Source: Acidovorax sp. 210-6
GTDB lineage: Bacteria > Pseudomonadota > Gammaproteobacteria > Burkholderiales > Burkholderiaceae_C
Assembly: GCF_010020825.1 (NCBI RefSeq)
Contig: NZ_JAACJE010000001.1
Span: 806,001-870,000, forward strand
DNA: 64,000 bases
Direction: 5' to 3'
Part shown: positions 46,781-57,110 of the stretch, piece by piece
Layout of the letters: every line of letters begins with the position of its first letter
How positions within the stretch are numbered: position 1 is the first letter of the stretch
The notes under the pieces: model-generated
The model's input: only the letters and a program-made list of their open reading frames with translations
Database searches by the model: none
Told to the model about the DNA's origin: nothing
Position numbers and translations under genes: made by a program

Positions 46781-47754
46781 TGCAGGCCGTACAGATCTTC
46801 ACGTCGCTGGTTCTGGCGGCGTTTGCCGGGTACATCGGTGCCTGGTACTTCGGCGCCATCGAGGGCAACTTCGCCTTGCTGTTGTTTCTGGCTACCGTGG
46901 TGACCGGGGCCTATTGGCTGGCAGAGCGCTTCTACTTTTTGCCCCAGCGCAAGCGTGCGGCCCAGGCCATCGAGGACGCTGCCGCACAGCGGCGTGCAGA
47001 ACTGGATCGCATGGGCATTGCGCAGGTGGACATCGATGTGCGCGAGTCCAAGGAACGTCTGCTCATGCAGCCCTGGTGGCTGGACTGGACGGCGGGGCTT
47101 TTCCCAGTGATCGCTGCCGTGTTTGTGTTGCGCTCGTTCCTGTTCGAGCCGTTCAAGATTCCCTCGGGTTCCATGATCCCCACGCTGCTGGTGGGCGACC
47201 TGATCCTGGTGAACAAGTTCACCTATGGCGTGCGCTTGCCCGTCATCCACACCAAGATCACCGAAGGCAATGCGCCACAGCGGGGAGATGTGGTGGTGTT
47301 TCGCTACCCACCGCAGCCCAGCCTGGACTACATCAAGCGCGTGGTGGGGGTGCCGGGCGACGAGGTGGCCTATCTGAACAAGCGCCTGACCATCAATGGC
47401 CAACCTGTCCCTACGCAGGATTTGCCGGATTACCTGGAGGGCGATAGCCTGCGCTATTTCAAGCACTTTGAGGAGCAGTTGGGTGAGCACCGCCACCAGG
47501 CGATCAGCTATCCCGAGGCGCCTGCGTTTGTGCAAGGGGCGAGCAAGTTCGCGCACCGAGACCAATGCCGCTACAGTGTCGAGGGGGTGGTCTGCAAGGT
47601 GCCCGAAGGCCACTTTTTCATGATGGGTGACAACCGCGATAATTCGCTCGATTCGCGCTATTGGGGTTTCGTGCCTGAATCCCACATCGTGGGCAAGGCG
47701 TTTTTTGTCTGGATGAACTTCGGCAACCTCAAGCGCATTGGTTCGTTCCACTGA
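46780..47754 (+). CDS. lepB: Signal peptidase I
   Basis: A 324-residue inner-membrane serine peptidase that removes Sec signal peptides. Two or three membrane helices occupy residues 1-50 and about 98-118. The catalytic Ser is in FKIPSGSMIPTLLVGD and the Lys in DYIKRVVGVPGD; box E reads MGDNRDNSLDSRYWG. Cotranscribed with lepA. Confidence 0.96.
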   Translation: MQAVQIFTSLVLAAFAGYIGAWYFGAIEGNFALLLFLATVVTGAYWLAERFYFLPQRKRAAQAIEDAAAQRRAELDRMGIAQVDIDVRESKERLLMQPWWLDWTAGLFPVIAAVFVLRSFLFEPFKIPSGSMIPTLLVGDLILVNKFTYGVRLPVIHTKITEGNAPQRGDVVVFRYPPQPSLDYIKRVVGVPGDEVAYLNKRLTINGQPVPTQDLPDYLEGDSLRYFKHFEEQLGEHRHQAISYPEAPAFVQGASKFAHRDQCRYSVEGVVCKVPEGHFFMMGDNRDNSLDSRYWGFVPESHIVGKAFFVWMNFGNLKRIGSFH

Positions 47755-47796
47755 CACCGGCCCGGCAACGGCCAAATTCCAAAGAGGGGGTGACAT

Positions 47797-48162
47797 ATGC
47801 AAGCACAACGTACTACCAGCCCGGCACGCCAGCGGGGCCTGTCATTTATCGGAGTGATTTTTATTGGATTGCTGGCCGTGGCTGCTTTTGCCATTGGAGG
47901 GCAGTCGATACCGATCTTCTTGGAATACCAAGCCATCAATAAAGCGGCGACCAAGGCGGCGCGTGATAGCTCCACGGTTCCAGAAGTGCGTGCTTCTTTC
48001 GATCGGGCTGCAGCTATCGACGACATCAGATCCATTTCTGGCAAGGATCTGGAGGTGACCAAGCGCGGTGACAAGGTTATCGTATCGTTCAAGTATTCGC
48101 GTGAAATTGCGTTGGCGGGTCCTGCCTATCTGGTCTATCGTTTTGAGAACTCGGTCAACTAG
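47797..48162 (+). CDS. DUF4845 domain protein
   Basis: A 121-residue protein with an N-terminal hydrophobic helix (RQRGLSFIGVIFIGLLAVAAF) that looks like a pilin-type segment, then a short soluble domain. DUF4845 proteins occupy exactly this place between lepB and rnc in many proteobacteria; the role is unknown. A GAGGGGGTG ribosome-binding site precedes the start. Its TAG is directly followed by the rnc start. Confidence 0.9.
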   Translation: MQAQRTTSPARQRGLSFIGVIFIGLLAVAAFAIGGQSIPIFLEYQAINKAATKAARDSSTVPEVRASFDRAAAIDDIRSISGKDLEVTKRGDKVIVSFKYSREIALAGPAYLVYRFENSVN

Positions 48163-48849
48163 GTGTCCTCTCCCGCGCTAGCCTCGCTGCAATCCCGACT
48201 GCAGCACCGGTTTTCCGATCCATCCCTGCTGCAGCGTGCCGTCACGCACCGCAGCTTCAGTGCTGAGCACAACGAGCGCCTCGAATTTTTGGGTGACTCG
48301 GTGCTGAACCTAGCCGTCTCCACGCTGCTGTACCGCCGCCTGCAGGCACAAAACGAAGGCGATTTGTCGCGCGTGCGCGCCAATCTTGTCAAGGAAGGCA
48401 CGCTGCACCGACTGGCCAAAGACCTGCGCCTGGACCAGGTGCTGCACCTGGGTGAGGGCGAAGCACGTTCCGGCGGTCACCAGCGCCCCTCCATCCTGGC
48501 CGATGCCCTGGAAGCCGTGATTGGTGCTGTGTACCTGGATGCAGGCTATGTAGTGGCTGAAGCGCTGGTGTTGCGCTTGTACGAGGCGGTGGAAATCAAC
48601 CCGCAGATGCAGGCGGCCGCCAAGGATGCCAAGACGGCGTTGCAGGAGTGGCTGCAGGGCCGCAAAATGCAGCTGCCGCAGTACCGTGTGGTGGGCACGG
48701 CCGGTGTGGCCCACAGGCAGACCTTTGAAGTTGAATGCGCCATTGCCGAACTTGCGCTGGCGCAACGCGGCTCGGGCGCATCGCGCAGGGCGGCAGAGCA
48801 GTCTGCCGCTGCGGCCATGTTGGCCACATTGAAAGCACCAAAACCATGA
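48163..48849 (+). CDS. rnc: Ribonuclease III
   Basis: A 228-residue double-strand-specific endoribonuclease that processes rRNA and mRNA. The catalytic signature [14 protein letters not shown] and the second acidic site in [15 protein letters not shown] are present; the dsRNA-binding domain is at about residues 155-225. The start is GTG at 48163, the codon after the DUF4845 stop, and the protein begins [16 protein letters not shown] overlap with era. Confidence 0.96.
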   Translation: MSSPALASLQSRLQHRFSDPSLLQRAVTHRSFSAEHNERLEFLGDSVLNLAVSTLLYRRLQAQNEGDLSRVRANLVKEGTLHRLAKDLRLDQVLHLGEGEARSGGHQRPSILADALEAVIGAVYLDAGYVVAEALVLRLYEAVEINPQMQAAAKDAKTALQEWLQGRKMQLPQYRVVGTAGVAHRQTFEVECAIAELALAQRGSGASRRAAEQSAAAAMLATLKAPKP

Positions 48850-49886
48850 ACCAAGATGCTACAAAAAATGTAGCTACCAGCGCCCCACAGAAGGGTGCTC
48901 AGACCACCGATGATCTGGATGCGATGCTCGCGGCTGCAAGGCCCGGGGGGCAGGCCGCCGCGGCACCTGCGGCCGATGCACCGGGTGGCGCGGCGCAGCG
49001 CTGCGGCCTGATTGCCATTGTGGGCAAACCCAACGTGGGCAAGTCCACGCTGCTCAACGCACTGGTAGGGCAGAAGATCAGCATCACCTCGCGCAAGGCC
49101 CAGACCACGCGCCACCGCATCACCGGTATCCGCACCGTGGGTGCCAGCCAGTTTGTGTTTGTTGATACACCGGGTTTCCAGACCAAGCACAGCACGGCGC
49201 TGAACAAATCGCTCAACAAGACGGTCATGGGTGCCATAAGCGACGTGGACCTGATCCTCTTCGTGGTGGAGGCCGGCAGCTTCACCCTGGCGGACGCCAA
49301 GGTACTCTCGCTCTTCAAACCCGGCATACCCACGCTGCTGATCGCCAACAAGCTGGACACGGTGCACCGCCGTGCCGAGATCGCGCCCTGGCTGCGCGAC
49401 ATGCAGGAGCGCCATCCCTTCACCGAGTTCGTGCCCATGTCGGCCAAGAGCCGTGGCGACATCGAGCGGCTCTACGGCATTTGCGAGAAGTACCTGCCCG
49501 AGCAACCCTGGTGGTATGCCGAGGACGAGCTGACCGACCGCAGCGAGAAATTCCTGGCTTCCGAAACCGTGCGCGAAAAGCTCTTTCGTTTCACGGGTGA
49601 CGAGCTGCCCTATACCTCCACAGTAATCATCGACAAGTTCGATGAAGAAAAAAGCAAGCAGCACAAGCGCCTGGTGCGCATTGCCGCGACCATTGTGGTG
49701 GAGCGCGATGGCCACAAGGCCATGGTGATTGGTGACAAGGGCGAGCGCCTCAAACGCATTGGAACCGAGGCACGCCAGGAGCTGGAAAAGCTCCTGGACG
49801 CCAAGGTATTCTTGGAACTGTGGGTGAAGGTGCGCTCGGGTTGGGCCGACGACGAGGCGCGTGTGCGTTCGTTTGGGTATGAATGA
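48846..49886 (+). CDS. era: GTPase Era with N-terminal extension
   Basis: A 346-residue essential GTPase for 16S rRNA maturation. G1 is [12 protein letters not shown]3 DTPGF, G4 NKLD; the KH domain at the C-terminus contains [14 protein letters not shown]. Typical Era has about 300 residues and begins close to the G1 strand; here some 48 extra residues precede it. The first 20 or so ([16 protein letters not shown]) are encoded by repeat A10, the rest is Ala/Pro-rich. The start is fixed by the ATGA overlap with rnc. Confidence 0.95.
   Translation: MNQDATKNVATSAPQKGAQTTDDLDAMLAAARPGGQAAAAPAADAPGGAAQRCGLIAIVGKPNVGKSTLLNALVGQKISITSRKAQTTRHRITGIRTVGASQFVFVDTPGFQTKHSTALNKSLNKTVMGAISDVDLILFVVEAGSFTLADAKVLSLFKPGIPTLLIANKLDTVHRRAEIAPWLRDMQERHPFTEFVPMSAKSRGDIERLYGICEKYLPEQPWWYAEDELTDRSEKFLASETVREKLFRFTGDELPYTSTVIIDKFDEEKSKQHKRLVRIAATIVVERDGHKAMVIGDKGERLKRIGTEARQELEKLLDAKVFLELWVKVRSGWADDEARVRSFGYE
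48858..48904 (+). repeat. Two-hairpin repeat copy A10, in the era coding region
   Basis: GCTACAAAAAATGTAGC (48858-48874) and AGCGCCC/GGGTGCT (48879-48885 with 48893-48899, one G-T pair). It begins four codons after the era ATG and is read through in frame. Confidence 0.8.
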
Positions 49887-49888
49887 GG

Positions 49889-50012
49889 GGTACCCCCCTG
49901 AGGCCCTGCGGGCCTTCCCCCCGCTCTCGAATCGCTGCGCGATTCGGGCAGGAGGACGCTCCCGGCGCGGCGGGGCGGCCCTTGCGCGGGAGCCCTGGCT
50001 TGGGCGGGATCT
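49889..50012 (+). repeat. GC-rich dispersed repeat, copy B4
   Basis: Begins right after the era stop: CCCCCCTGAGGCCCTGCGGGCC, CCCCCCGCTCTCGAATCG, GGGCAGGAGGACG, GCGGGGCGGCCCTTGCGCGG, then AGCCCTGGCTTGGGCG. The most complete copy. Confidence 0.8.
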
Positions 50013-50021
50013 ATGGCCTGG

Positions 50022-50078
50022 GACGGGCTTCAGCGCCTATTTATAGGGTGCTATTGCTGCTGATTTGATAGCATTTTC
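50022..50078 (-). repeat. Two-hairpin repeat copy A11
   Basis: On the minus strand the first stem reads GCTATCAAATCAGC and the second AGCACCC/GGCGCT (50032-50038 with 50046-50052, with G-T pairs). It lies directly after copy B4 and ends at the recO start codon. Confidence 0.65.
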
Positions 50079-50840
50079 ATGCCCCAGCAACGTGTCACCC
50101 ACGAGCCGGCCTATGTGCTGCACCGCTACGACTGGAGCGAATCGAGCCTGATCCTGGAGGTGTTCACCCGCCACCGCGGGCGCACTGCGTTGGTGGCCAA
50201 GGGAGCCAAAAGGCCCAGTTCCAACTTCCGGCCGGTGCTGCTGCCCCTGCAGCCTTTGCACCTGAGCTGGACCCAGAGTGCATCGGACTCTGCCGAGATC
50301 CACCCCCTCAAGGGGGCGGAATGGGTCGGCGGCCACACCATGCCCACGGGCGAGGCCTTGCTGTCGGGCCTGTACCTCAACGAACTGCTCATGCGCCTGT
50401 TGGCGCGCGACGACGCGCACAGCCTGCTGTTCGACCACTACGCCGCCGTGGTGCGCGTGCTGGCCACCGAGCATGGCGAAGTGCTCGAACCCTTGCTGCG
50501 CAGCTTTGAGCTGCTGTTGCTGCGCGAGGTGGGACTGCTGCCCGCGCTGGATGTGCAGACCCTGACCCTGGCGCCGCTGGAGCCCCAGGGCCGATATGCC
50601 CTGGTCGCCGAGGCCGGCCTGCGCGCCGTGCCCGCAGCCGAGCGGGCCAGCCTGTCGGGCGCGCAGTGGCTGCAACTGCACGCCGCCCTGCGGGACGGTG
50701 TGCCATTCACCACCCTGCTGCGCGAATGCGCGGCCGTGGCCGGTGAACTCAAACCGCAGTTGCGCGGGCTGTTGCAATACCATTGCGGCCACCCGGTGCT
50801 GCGCACACGCCAGTTCATGATGGACCTGCAATCGCTATGA
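50079..50840 (+). CDS. recO: DNA repair protein RecO
   Basis: A 253-residue mediator that loads RecA on SSB-coated DNA in the RecFOR pathway. The N-terminal OB fold starts with [30 protein letters not shown], of which the HR.Y.E.S..L segment is the family mark. The Cys-rich zinc motif of some RecO proteins is not evident. The upstream repeat A11 supplies the translation start region. It overlaps pdxJ by four bases. Confidence 0.93.
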   Translation: MPQQRVTHEPAYVLHRYDWSESSLILEVFTRHRGRTALVAKGAKRPSSNFRPVLLPLQPLHLSWTQSASDSAEIHPLKGAEWVGGHTMPTGEALLSGLYLNELLMRLLARDDAHSLLFDHYAAVVRVLATEHGEVLEPLLRSFELLLLREVGLLPALDVQTLTLAPLEPQGRYALVAEAGLRAVPAAERASLSGAQWLQLHAALRDGVPFTTLLRECAAVAGELKPQLRGLLQYHCGHPVLRTRQFMMDLQSL

Positions 50841-51598
50841 CCTCTTCACCCCATCCCCGCACCGCGCTGTCGGTCAACGTCAACAAGGTGGCGCTGGTGC
50901 GCAACACGCGGCACCTGGGCATTCCCAGCGTCACGCGTGCGGCGCTGCTGTGCCTGCAGGCGGGAGCGCAGGGCATTACCGTGCACCCCCGGCCCGATGC
51001 GCGCCACATCCGGCCCCACGACGTGCATGAGCTCGCCGAACTGCTGCAGGCCTGGCCCGAGCGCGAGTACAACATCGAAGGCAACCCATCGCAGAACCTG
51101 ATGGACTTCATCCGTCGCGTGCGGCCGCACCAAGCCACCTTTGTGCCCGACAGCGAGGACCAGTTCACCAGCGACCATGGCTGGAGCTTTCCGCAGGATG
51201 CCGCCCGGCTGGCGCCTCTGATTGCCGAATGCCACGACCTGGGGGTGCGCGTGAGCCTGTTCATGGACCCGGTCCCCGAGCAAATGGCCCAGGCCCGGGC
51301 CGTGGGTGCCGACCGCATCGAGCTGTACACCGAGCCCTACGCTGCCGCCTGGGGCACCGAGCGCCAGGCCGCTGAACTGGAGCGCTACCGCGCCGCCGCC
51401 CAGGCCGCGCTGGACGGCGGGCTGGGCGTGAATGCAGGGCACGATCTGAACCGCGACAACCTCACCGACTTCCTGCGCAGCGTGCCCGGTGTGCTGGAGG
51501 TGTCCATCGGCCACGCGCTCATTTCGGATGCGCTGGAGCTGGGCTACGCCGCAACGGTGCGCGCCTACCAGGCCTGCATCGATGCAGCATGCTCCTGA
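50837..51598 (+). CDS. pdxJ: Pyridoxine 5'-phosphate synthase
   Basis: A 253-residue TIM-barrel enzyme that joins 3-amino-2-oxopropyl phosphate and 1-deoxyxylulose 5-phosphate. [28 protein letters not shown] and [11 protein letters not shown] are family motifs with the active-site His and Glu. The C-terminus IDAACS and the TGA lie at the degenerate left arm of repeat A12, which may have set the stop codon. Confidence 0.95.
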   Translation: MTSSPHPRTALSVNVNKVALVRNTRHLGIPSVTRAALLCLQAGAQGITVHPRPDARHIRPHDVHELAELLQAWPEREYNIEGNPSQNLMDFIRRVRPHQATFVPDSEDQFTSDHGWSFPQDAARLAPLIAECHDLGVRVSLFMDPVPEQMAQARAVGADRIELYTEPYAAAWGTERQAAELERYRAAAQAALDGGLGVNAGHDLNRDNLTDFLRSVPGVLEVSIGHALISDALELGYAATVRAYQACIDAACS

Positions 51599-51655
51599 TT
51601 TTGTAGCTGCTTGCGCTTGATAGATAAGCGCTGGCGGCATATTTTGTTCAAATCC
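51590..51655 (+). repeat. Two-hairpin repeat copy A12
   Basis: The left arm is decayed (GCTCCTGATTTTGTAGC); the second stem GCGCTT/AAGCGC (51613-51618 with 51626-51631) is perfect. Its tail ATTTTGTTCAAATCC is nearly the tail of copy A4 inside acnA. It fills the pdxJ-acpS gap. Confidence 0.75.
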
Positions 51656-52096
51656 ATGATCTACGGCATCGGCACCGACATCTGCGACGTGCGCCGCATC
51701 CGCGCCAGCCTGGAGCGCCATGGCGACCGGTTTGCCGAGCGCGTGCTCAGTGATGCCGAGCTGGCCATCTGGCGCGCGCGCAGCCAGCGCTGGAGCGAGC
51801 GCGGCGTGCGCTACCTGGCCACGCGCTTTTCCGCCAAGGAGGCGTTCAGCAAGGCCATAGGCCTGGGGCTGCGCATGCCCATGACCTGGCGTACCTGCGA
51901 GGTCGGTTCGTTGCCCAGCGGCCAGCCCATCATCGTGCTGCACGGGGCCTTGCATGAGTGGTTCGAGGCACGGTCGTTGCGTGCCCACCTGAGCGTGACC
52001 GATGAAACCGACTACGCCGCCAGTTTTTGTGTAGTCGAACAGGCCGATGGCGCTTATGGAATAAGCGCAAGCAGCTATCAAAATAATAGCAAATGA
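51656..52096 (+). CDS. acpS: Holo-[acyl-carrier-protein] synthase with repeat-encoded tail
   Basis: A 146-residue enzyme that transfers phosphopantetheine to AcpP. The N-terminal [15 protein letters not shown] and the [13 protein letters not shown] motif carry the metal-binding Asp and Glu. Family proteins normally end shortly after the final strand (here AASFCVVE); the following 18 residues [18 protein letters not shown] are translated from repeat A13. Activity should be kept, since the tail is beyond the fold. The start at 51656 directly follows repeat A12. Confidence 0.94.
   Translation: MIYGIGTDICDVRRIRASLERHGDRFAERVLSDAELAIWRARSQRWSERGVRYLATRFSAKEAFSKAIGLGLRMPMTWRTCEVGSLPSGQPIIVLHGALHEWFEARSLRAHLSVTDETDYAASFCVVEQADGAYGISASSYQNNSK
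52034..52093 (-). repeat. Two-hairpin repeat copy A13, in the acpS 3' end
   Basis: GCGCTTAT/ATAAGCGC (52050-52057 with 52061-52068) and GCTATCAAAATAATAGC (52074-52090). It lies entirely in the acpS frame and ends at the acpS stop codon. Confidence 0.85.
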
Positions 52097-52109
52097 ACGG
52101 AGAGAACGC

Positions 52110-53192
52110 ATGACGGTCCATTCCCCCCTCTTGCTGGACGTGGCGGGCACGCAGCTCAGTGCAGACGACCGCAGGCGCCTTGCGCACCCGCTCACCGGGG
52201 GCGTCATCCTGTTCACCCGCAACTGGCGCGACCGTGCGCAACTGCTGGAGCTCACCAGCGCGATCAAGGCCGTGCGCGAGGACCTGCTCATCTACGTGGA
52301 CCACGAGGGCGGCCGCGTGCAGCGCTTTCGCTCCGACGGTTTCACCCAACTGCCACCCATGCGCGCCCTGGGCGCACTGTGGATGCAGGACGGCAAAGCC
52401 GGCCCGGGCAGCGGGGCCATGGCGGCCACCAATGCGGCCACAGCGGCGGGCTATGTGCTGGCCAGTGAGCTGCGGGCTTGCGGCGTCGATTTTTCCTTCA
52501 CACCCGTGCTGGACCTGGACTGGGGTGGCAGCAGTGTGATCGGTGACCGTGCCTTCCATGCCGACCCGCGCGTGGTGGCGATGCTGGCCAAGAGCCTGGC
52601 GCATGGTCTGCTGCAGGCGGGCATGGCCCACTGCGGCAAGCATTTCCCGGGGCACGGCTTTGTGCGGGCCGATTCGCACACCGACATTCCTGTGGATCGG
52701 CGCAGCCTCAAGGCCATTCTGCAGGACGACGCTGCGCCCTATGCCTGGCTGCGCAGCACGCTTACCGCCGTCATGCCCGCACATGTGATCTACCCCAAGG
52801 TGGACAGCCGCCCGGCGGGCTTTTCGCGCCGGTGGCTGCAGGACATCCTGCGCACGCGCCTGGGTTTCGAGGGGGCCATCATCAGCGACGACCTGAGCAT
52901 GGAGGGCGCACGCCATATCGACGGCCACCTGGCCAGCCACACTGATGCCGCATTGGCGGCATTGCAGGCCGGGTGCGACCTGGTGCTGCTGTGCAACCAG
53001 AGCCTGGGCGATGGGCGCGCCGTGGATGATCTGCTGGATGGCCTGGCCGACGCGCTGGTACACGGCCGCTGGCAGCCCAGCCCGGACAGCGCTGCGCGCC
53101 GCCTGGCACTGTTGCCGGAAACCGTGCCGCAGGCGTGGGATGAATTGATGTTCCAGCCGGCCTATCTGCAGGCGCTGGAGATGCTGCCCTGA
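52110..53192 (+). CDS. nagZ: Beta-N-acetylhexosaminidase NagZ
   Basis: A 360-residue cytosolic glycoside hydrolase family 3 enzyme of cell-wall recycling. The family motif is CGKHFPGHGFVRADSHTDIP and the nucleophile Asp is in ISDDLSMEGA. The start VHSPLLLDVAGTQLSADDRRRL is typical. It ends the long plus-strand series begun at lepA. Confidence 0.95.
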   Translation: MTVHSPLLLDVAGTQLSADDRRRLAHPLTGGVILFTRNWRDRAQLLELTSAIKAVREDLLIYVDHEGGRVQRFRSDGFTQLPPMRALGALWMQDGKAGPGSGAMAATNAATAAGYVLASELRACGVDFSFTPVLDLDWGGSSVIGDRAFHADPRVVAMLAKSLAHGLLQAGMAHCGKHFPGHGFVRADSHTDIPVDRRSLKAILQDDAAPYAWLRSTLTAVMPAHVIYPKVDSRPAGFSRRWLQDILRTRLGFEGAIISDDLSMEGARHIDGHLASHTDAALAALQAGCDLVLLCNQSLGDGRAVDDLLDGLADALVHGRWQPSPDSAARRLALLPETVPQAWDELMFQPAYLQALEMLP

Positions 53193-53211
53193 GGCAGGCT
53201 TCGCTCGGGTT

Positions 53212-53838
53212 TCAGGGGACGGAGGGGGTGTCTTGCAAACGCTCTTGCGGGGCTGGAGCCGGGATGCCTGATGGGGCGATCGCCGGTTCCCAGCGGCGCA
53301 GAACCCGCTGAAAGATCAGCGCATTGGGTATCTGCAGCAAGACACCGGTCTGCCCACGCGTTGCATCTTCCAGCGTGGTGTAGAGCAGGTTGATGTCCAC
53401 CACCCGGCCCTTGGCGCCGGGTTTCTCGGCCGTGTCGAGCAGTTCGATGGTGTCCCCCAGGCGGAAGGGGCCCACGGTGAATATCAGGAACGCGCAGAAC
53501 AGGTTGGACAGCACACTCCACGCCGCAAAGAAGGCCACGGCTCCCACGGTGGCAAAGCCGGTAAAGCCGGTCCACAGCACCGTGGCCGACACGCCCAGGC
53601 GCTCCAGCACCAGCAGCAGGGTGGCGGCAAAAATGGTCCAGCGCATCAGCCCGTGGATGGGCATCTGCAGTTCCAGGGGAATCTGGTAGTGGCGCCCGGC
53701 ACGGGTCAGCAGGCGCCCCAGCAGGTTCTGCAGCAGCCAGGCCGCCACAAGGATGAGTGCAATCTGCCCCCCCGGAACGATGATTTCCAGCCAGTCCTGG
53801 GCCCATTCGGGCAGGTAGAGAGTCAAGGAACGTCGCAT
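53212..53838 (-). CDS. MscS-family mechanosensitive channel
   Basis: A 208-residue small MscS-like channel. Membrane helices are at about residues 20-40, 62-82 and 90-118, the last being the pore helix ([24 protein letters not shown]). The beta domain has [12 protein letters not shown] and [14 protein letters not shown]. The cytoplasmic C-terminal domain of full MscS is shortened. It probably protects from hypo-osmotic shock; its neighbour upstream is the GGDEF gene, ten bases away. Confidence 0.87.
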   Translation of the reverse strand: MRRSLTLYLPEWAQDWLEIIVPGGQIALILVAAWLLQNLLGRLLTRAGRHYQIPLELQMPIHGLMRWTIFAATLLLVLERLGVSATVLWTGFTGFATVGAVAFFAAWSVLSNLFCAFLIFTVGPFRLGDTIELLDTAEKPGAKGRVVDINLLYTTLEDATRGQTGVLLQIPNALIFQRVLRRWEPAIAPSGIPAPAPQERLQDTPSVP

Positions 53839-53848
53839 GGGAGATGTG

Positions 53849-54865
53849 TCAGCCGTGGCGCTGCTCTACCGTGTCCATCTGCATTTCAAAGCTGAAAAAG
53901 CGGTCGCGCCCCTGCGCCTTGGCGGCGTACAGCGCCTGGTCGGCACGCATGAGCATGCTTTCCGCACTGGTGGCATCGTCGGGCACACAGGTCGTGATAC
54001 CGCCCGAGAGCGTGACCACGCCCGCCACGGGCGATGCGGGGTGCGCAATCGCGTGGTTGCGCAGCGTCTGCCCCAGTGCCCGGGCAAAGGTCATGGCGCC
54101 GGAGCGGGGCGTGCTCGGCAGGATGAGGGCAAACTCCTCGCCCCCGTAGCGTGTGGCGGTGTCGCGCGGGCGCATGCACACCTCGCGCAGCAAACGGGCC
54201 ACCTGCTGCAGGCAGGCATCGCCCCGCACATGGCCCAGGCTATCGTTGTAGTTCTTGAAGTGGTCCAGGTCGCACAACATCAGGGTCAGCGGTTGCCGAT
54301 CGCGCCGAGCGGCCAGGATCTCGCTGTGCAACCGCTGGTCGAAACCGCGGCGGTTGATCAGGCCCGTCAGGGCATCGACCTCCACCATCGCGTTGAGCCG
54401 TTGGTTGGCCAGGTGCAGTTCGTCGGACAGGGACACCAGGCGACGCCGCATGTCGAGCAGGCGCCGCATGGCGCGCAGCTTGGCCACCAGCACAATGGGC
54501 TTGACCGGCTTGGTCAGGTAGTCGTCGCCCCCGGCCTCGATGCCGCGCCAGACATCCAGCTCGTTGTCCAGGCCCGAGAGGAAGATGATGGGCGTCCAGT
54601 CGCCGGGCTCGGCAATGCGCATCTGCTGGGCCAGCCAGTAGCCGTCCTTGCCGGGAAGGCAGATGTCCAGCAAGACCAGATCCGGGCGTCGCTCGGTGAA
54701 AAAGCGCAGCGCCGTCTCGCCGTCACGCGCCTCCAGCACCTGGGAAATGCCTGCGTTGCGCAGCTCGCCCACCAGTGCAGCGCGCACCGACTCCTGATCC
54801 TCGACCACCAGTACGCTGAAAGGCTGCGCCGTGTTGGCGGGGAGCAGGGCGGTGGACAGAGGCAT
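53849..54865 (-). CDS. Response regulator with REC and GGDEF domains (diguanylate cyclase)
   Basis: A 338-residue cytosolic regulator. The receiver domain (about 15-135) has the acidic pair in VVEDQES, the phosphoacceptor Asp in LVLLDICLPG and the Lys in YLTKPVKP. After a short coiled coil the GGDEF domain (about 165-330) carries GGEEF in RYGGEEFAL, so cyclase activity is likely, and no clear RXXD inhibitory site is seen. The cognate kinase is not in the window. Confidence 0.92.
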   Translation of the reverse strand: MPLSTALLPANTAQPFSVLVVEDQESVRAALVGELRNAGISQVLEARDGETALRFFTERRPDLVLLDICLPGKDGYWLAQQMRIAEPGDWTPIIFLSGLDNELDVWRGIEAGGDDYLTKPVKPIVLVAKLRAMRRLLDMRRRLVSLSDELHLANQRLNAMVEVDALTGLINRRGFDQRLHSEILAARRDRQPLTLMLCDLDHFKNYNDSLGHVRGDACLQQVARLLREVCMRPRDTATRYGGEEFALILPSTPRSGAMTFARALGQTLRNHAIAHPASPVAGVVTLSGGITTCVPDDATSAESMLMRADQALYAAKAQGRDRFFSFEMQMDTVEQRHG

Positions 54866-54882
54866 GGCGTCAATGTGCCAGA

Positions 54883-56412
54883 TCAGCCCTCGCGCCGCAA
54901 CGCCGGGAACAGGATCACATCGCGGATGCTCTGGCTGTCGGTCAGCAGCATCATCAGGCGGTCGATGCCGATGCCGCAACCGCCTGCGGGCGGCATGCCG
55001 TACTCGAGCGCACGCACGAAGTCGTGGTCGAAGTACATGGCCTCGTCGTCGCCGCCGTCCTTGGCAGCCACCTGGGCGTGGAAGCGTGCGGCCTGGTCCT
55101 CGGCGTCGTTCAGCTCGGAGAAGCCGTTGCCGAACTCGCGGCCCGTGATGTAGAGCTCAAAGCGCTCGGTCACCTCGGGGCGCGTGTCGTTGGCACGGGC
55201 CAGGGGCGATATCTCTGTCGGGTGCTCCATGATGAAGGTGGGCTGCCAGAGCTTGTCTTCCACCGTCTCCTCGAAGTACAGCACCTGCAGGCTGGCCAGG
55301 CTGCGGGCAGAGAGCTTGTTCTTCTCTTCGTTCATGCCCAGCTTCTTCAGTGCGCTGATGAGCCAAGCAGCGTCGTCCACATGGGCACCGGCCTCGGTGT
55401 ACTGGAAGATGGCTTCGCGGATGGTCAGGCGTGCAAACGGCTGAGCCAGATCGACCTCGCGCCCTTGGTAGGAGAGTTGCAGCGTCCCCGTGGCCTTGAG
55501 GGCCGCGTCGCGCACAAGCTGCTCGGTAAAGCCCATGAGGTCCTGGTAGTTCCAGTAGGCCGCATAGAACTCCATCATCGTGAACTCGGGGTTGTGGCGC
55601 ACCGAGATGCCTTCGTTGCGGAAGTTGCGATTGATCTCGAACACGCGCTCGAAGCCGCCCACCAGCAAGCGCTTCAAGTACAGCTCGGGCGCGATGCGCA
55701 GGTACATCTCCTGCTCCAGCGCGTTGTGGTGTGTGACAAAGGGCTTGGCATTCGCGCCACCCGGAATGGGGTGGAGCATGGGCGTTTCCACTTCCAGGAA
55801 ACCGTGCTGCACCATGAAGTCGCGGATGCCGCTCACGGCCTTGCTGCGCGCCACGAAGCGCTTGCGGGCCTGCTCGTCGGTCATCAGGTCCACGTATCGC
55901 TGGCGATATTTCACTTCCTGGTCGTGGATGCCGTGGAACTTGTCCGGCATGGGGCGCAGGCTCTTGGTCAGCAGCCGCAGGCGCTCGACCTTGATCGACA
56001 GCTCACCCGTCTTGGTTTTGAACAGCGTCCCTTCGGCGCCCAGGATGTCGCCCAGGTCCCAATGCTTGAAGGCGGCATACAGCTCTTCGCCCAGCGCGTC
56101 GCGTGTCACGTAGAGCTGGATGCGGCCCGAAGCGTCCTGCACCGTGGCAAAGCTGGCCTTGCCCATGACGCGTTTGAGCATCATGCGGCCGGCCACGCAC
56201 ACGGTGATGGGCTGTGCCTCCAGCGCCTGTGCGTCCTGCGCGCCGTGCTGGACTTGCAGGTCTGCCGCATGGTGCTGGGGTTTGAAGTCGTTGGGAAAAG
56301 CCACGCCATGGCCCTGGGCCTGGGCTTCGCGCAGGGCGCGCAGTTTGTCGCGGCGCTCGGCGATGAGCTGGTTTTCGTCCTGGGGTGCGGGGGCGTGGTG
56401 CTGTTCAGACAT
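54883..56412 (-). CDS. lysS: Lysyl-tRNA synthetase (class II)
   Basis: A 509-residue class II synthetase with the OB-fold anticodon domain at about 60-170 and the catalytic core after 185. Motif 2 is [20 protein letters not shown] and motif 3 the GCGIGIDRL segment near the C-terminus. The ATG at 56412 (MSEQHHAP) is preceded by GGCTCCT and is preferred over the longer frame. It is followed by the GGDEF gene on the same strand. Confidence 0.96.
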   Translation of the reverse strand: MSEQHHAPAPQDENQLIAERRDKLRALREAQAQGHGVAFPNDFKPQHHAADLQVQHGAQDAQALEAQPITVCVAGRMMLKRVMGKASFATVQDASGRIQLYVTRDALGEELYAAFKHWDLGDILGAEGTLFKTKTGELSIKVERLRLLTKSLRPMPDKFHGIHDQEVKYRQRYVDLMTDEQARKRFVARSKAVSGIRDFMVQHGFLEVETPMLHPIPGGANAKPFVTHHNALEQEMYLRIAPELYLKRLLVGGFERVFEINRNFRNEGISVRHNPEFTMMEFYAAYWNYQDLMGFTEQLVRDAALKATGTLQLSYQGREVDLAQPFARLTIREAIFQYTEAGAHVDDAAWLISALKKLGMNEEKNKLSARSLASLQVLYFEETVEDKLWQPTFIMEHPTEISPLARANDTRPEVTERFELYITGREFGNGFSELNDAEDQAARFHAQVAAKDGGDDEAMYFDHDFVRALEYGMPPAGGCGIGIDRLMMLLTDSQSIRDVILFPALRREG

Positions 56413-56485
56413 AGGAGCCGTCGGTGCGGGGCGTGAAAAGGGAGTGGCCGATGCGGCCAAACATGCGATTTTAAGGCGGTGCGCC

Positions 56486-57103
56486 TCAGCATGGGGGCGC
56501 TCTGTCCTGTCGACCCAGCAGGACCATCGCTGTACGGGCGATGATGCGCAGATCCAGCCACAGGCTGCGCTGCTGCACGTAGTCGCAGGCGTAGCGCAAT
56601 TTGGTGGGCAGGATCACCTCCACATAGGTGCGCTCGGGGTCGGGGCTCTGCGCCAGCAAGGTGCTTTCATCCCGAAAGGCGAGCGATGCCAGATCGGTGA
56701 TGCCGGGACGTACGCTCAGCACGGTCTCGCGCACATCCGTTGGGTACAACGCCACGTAGCGCGGCACCTCGGGGCGGGGGCCCACCATGCTCATGTCGCC
56801 GCGCAGCACGTTCAGCAACTGCGGTAGTTCATCCAGCTTGCTGCGGCGCAGCCAGCTGCCCGCGCGGGTGATGCGGGGATCTTGCCCCACGGTGATCTGC
56901 AGCCCTGCGGCTTCAGCATTCACCTGCATGGTGCGGAACTTGAGGATGGCAAAGGGACGACTGTCGCGCCCCACACGCTGCTGGCGAAACAGCACCGGAC
57001 CCGGGGAGTCAAGCCGCACCCACAGCGCCAACGCCAGCAGCAGGGGCGCCAGCAGCGCTAGCGCAGTGGCGGCACAGGCGATGTCGAACAGCCGTTTGCC
57101 CAT
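56486..57103 (-). CDS. Initiating sugar-phosphate transferase (bacterial sugar transferase family)
   Basis: A 205-residue monotopic phosphoglycosyl transferase (PglC/WbaP core type) that loads the first sugar on undecaprenyl phosphate. One N-terminal hydrophobic helix (about 8-28), then [21 protein letters not shown] and [21 protein letters not shown], both family motifs. The small size fits the PglC-like subgroup without extra membrane helices. It starts seven bases after the aminotransferase, so the two probably act together. Confidence 0.9.
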   Translation of the reverse strand: MGKRLFDIACAATALALLAPLLLALALWVRLDSPGPVLFRQQRVGRDSRPFAILKFRTMQVNAEAAGLQITVGQDPRITRAGSWLRRSKLDELPQLLNVLRGDMSMVGPRPEVPRYVALYPTDVRETVLSVRPGITDLASLAFRDESTLLAQSPDPERTYVEVILPTKLRYACDYVQQRSLWLDLRIIARTAMVLLGRQDRAPPC

Positions 57104-57110
57104 GGAGGAG

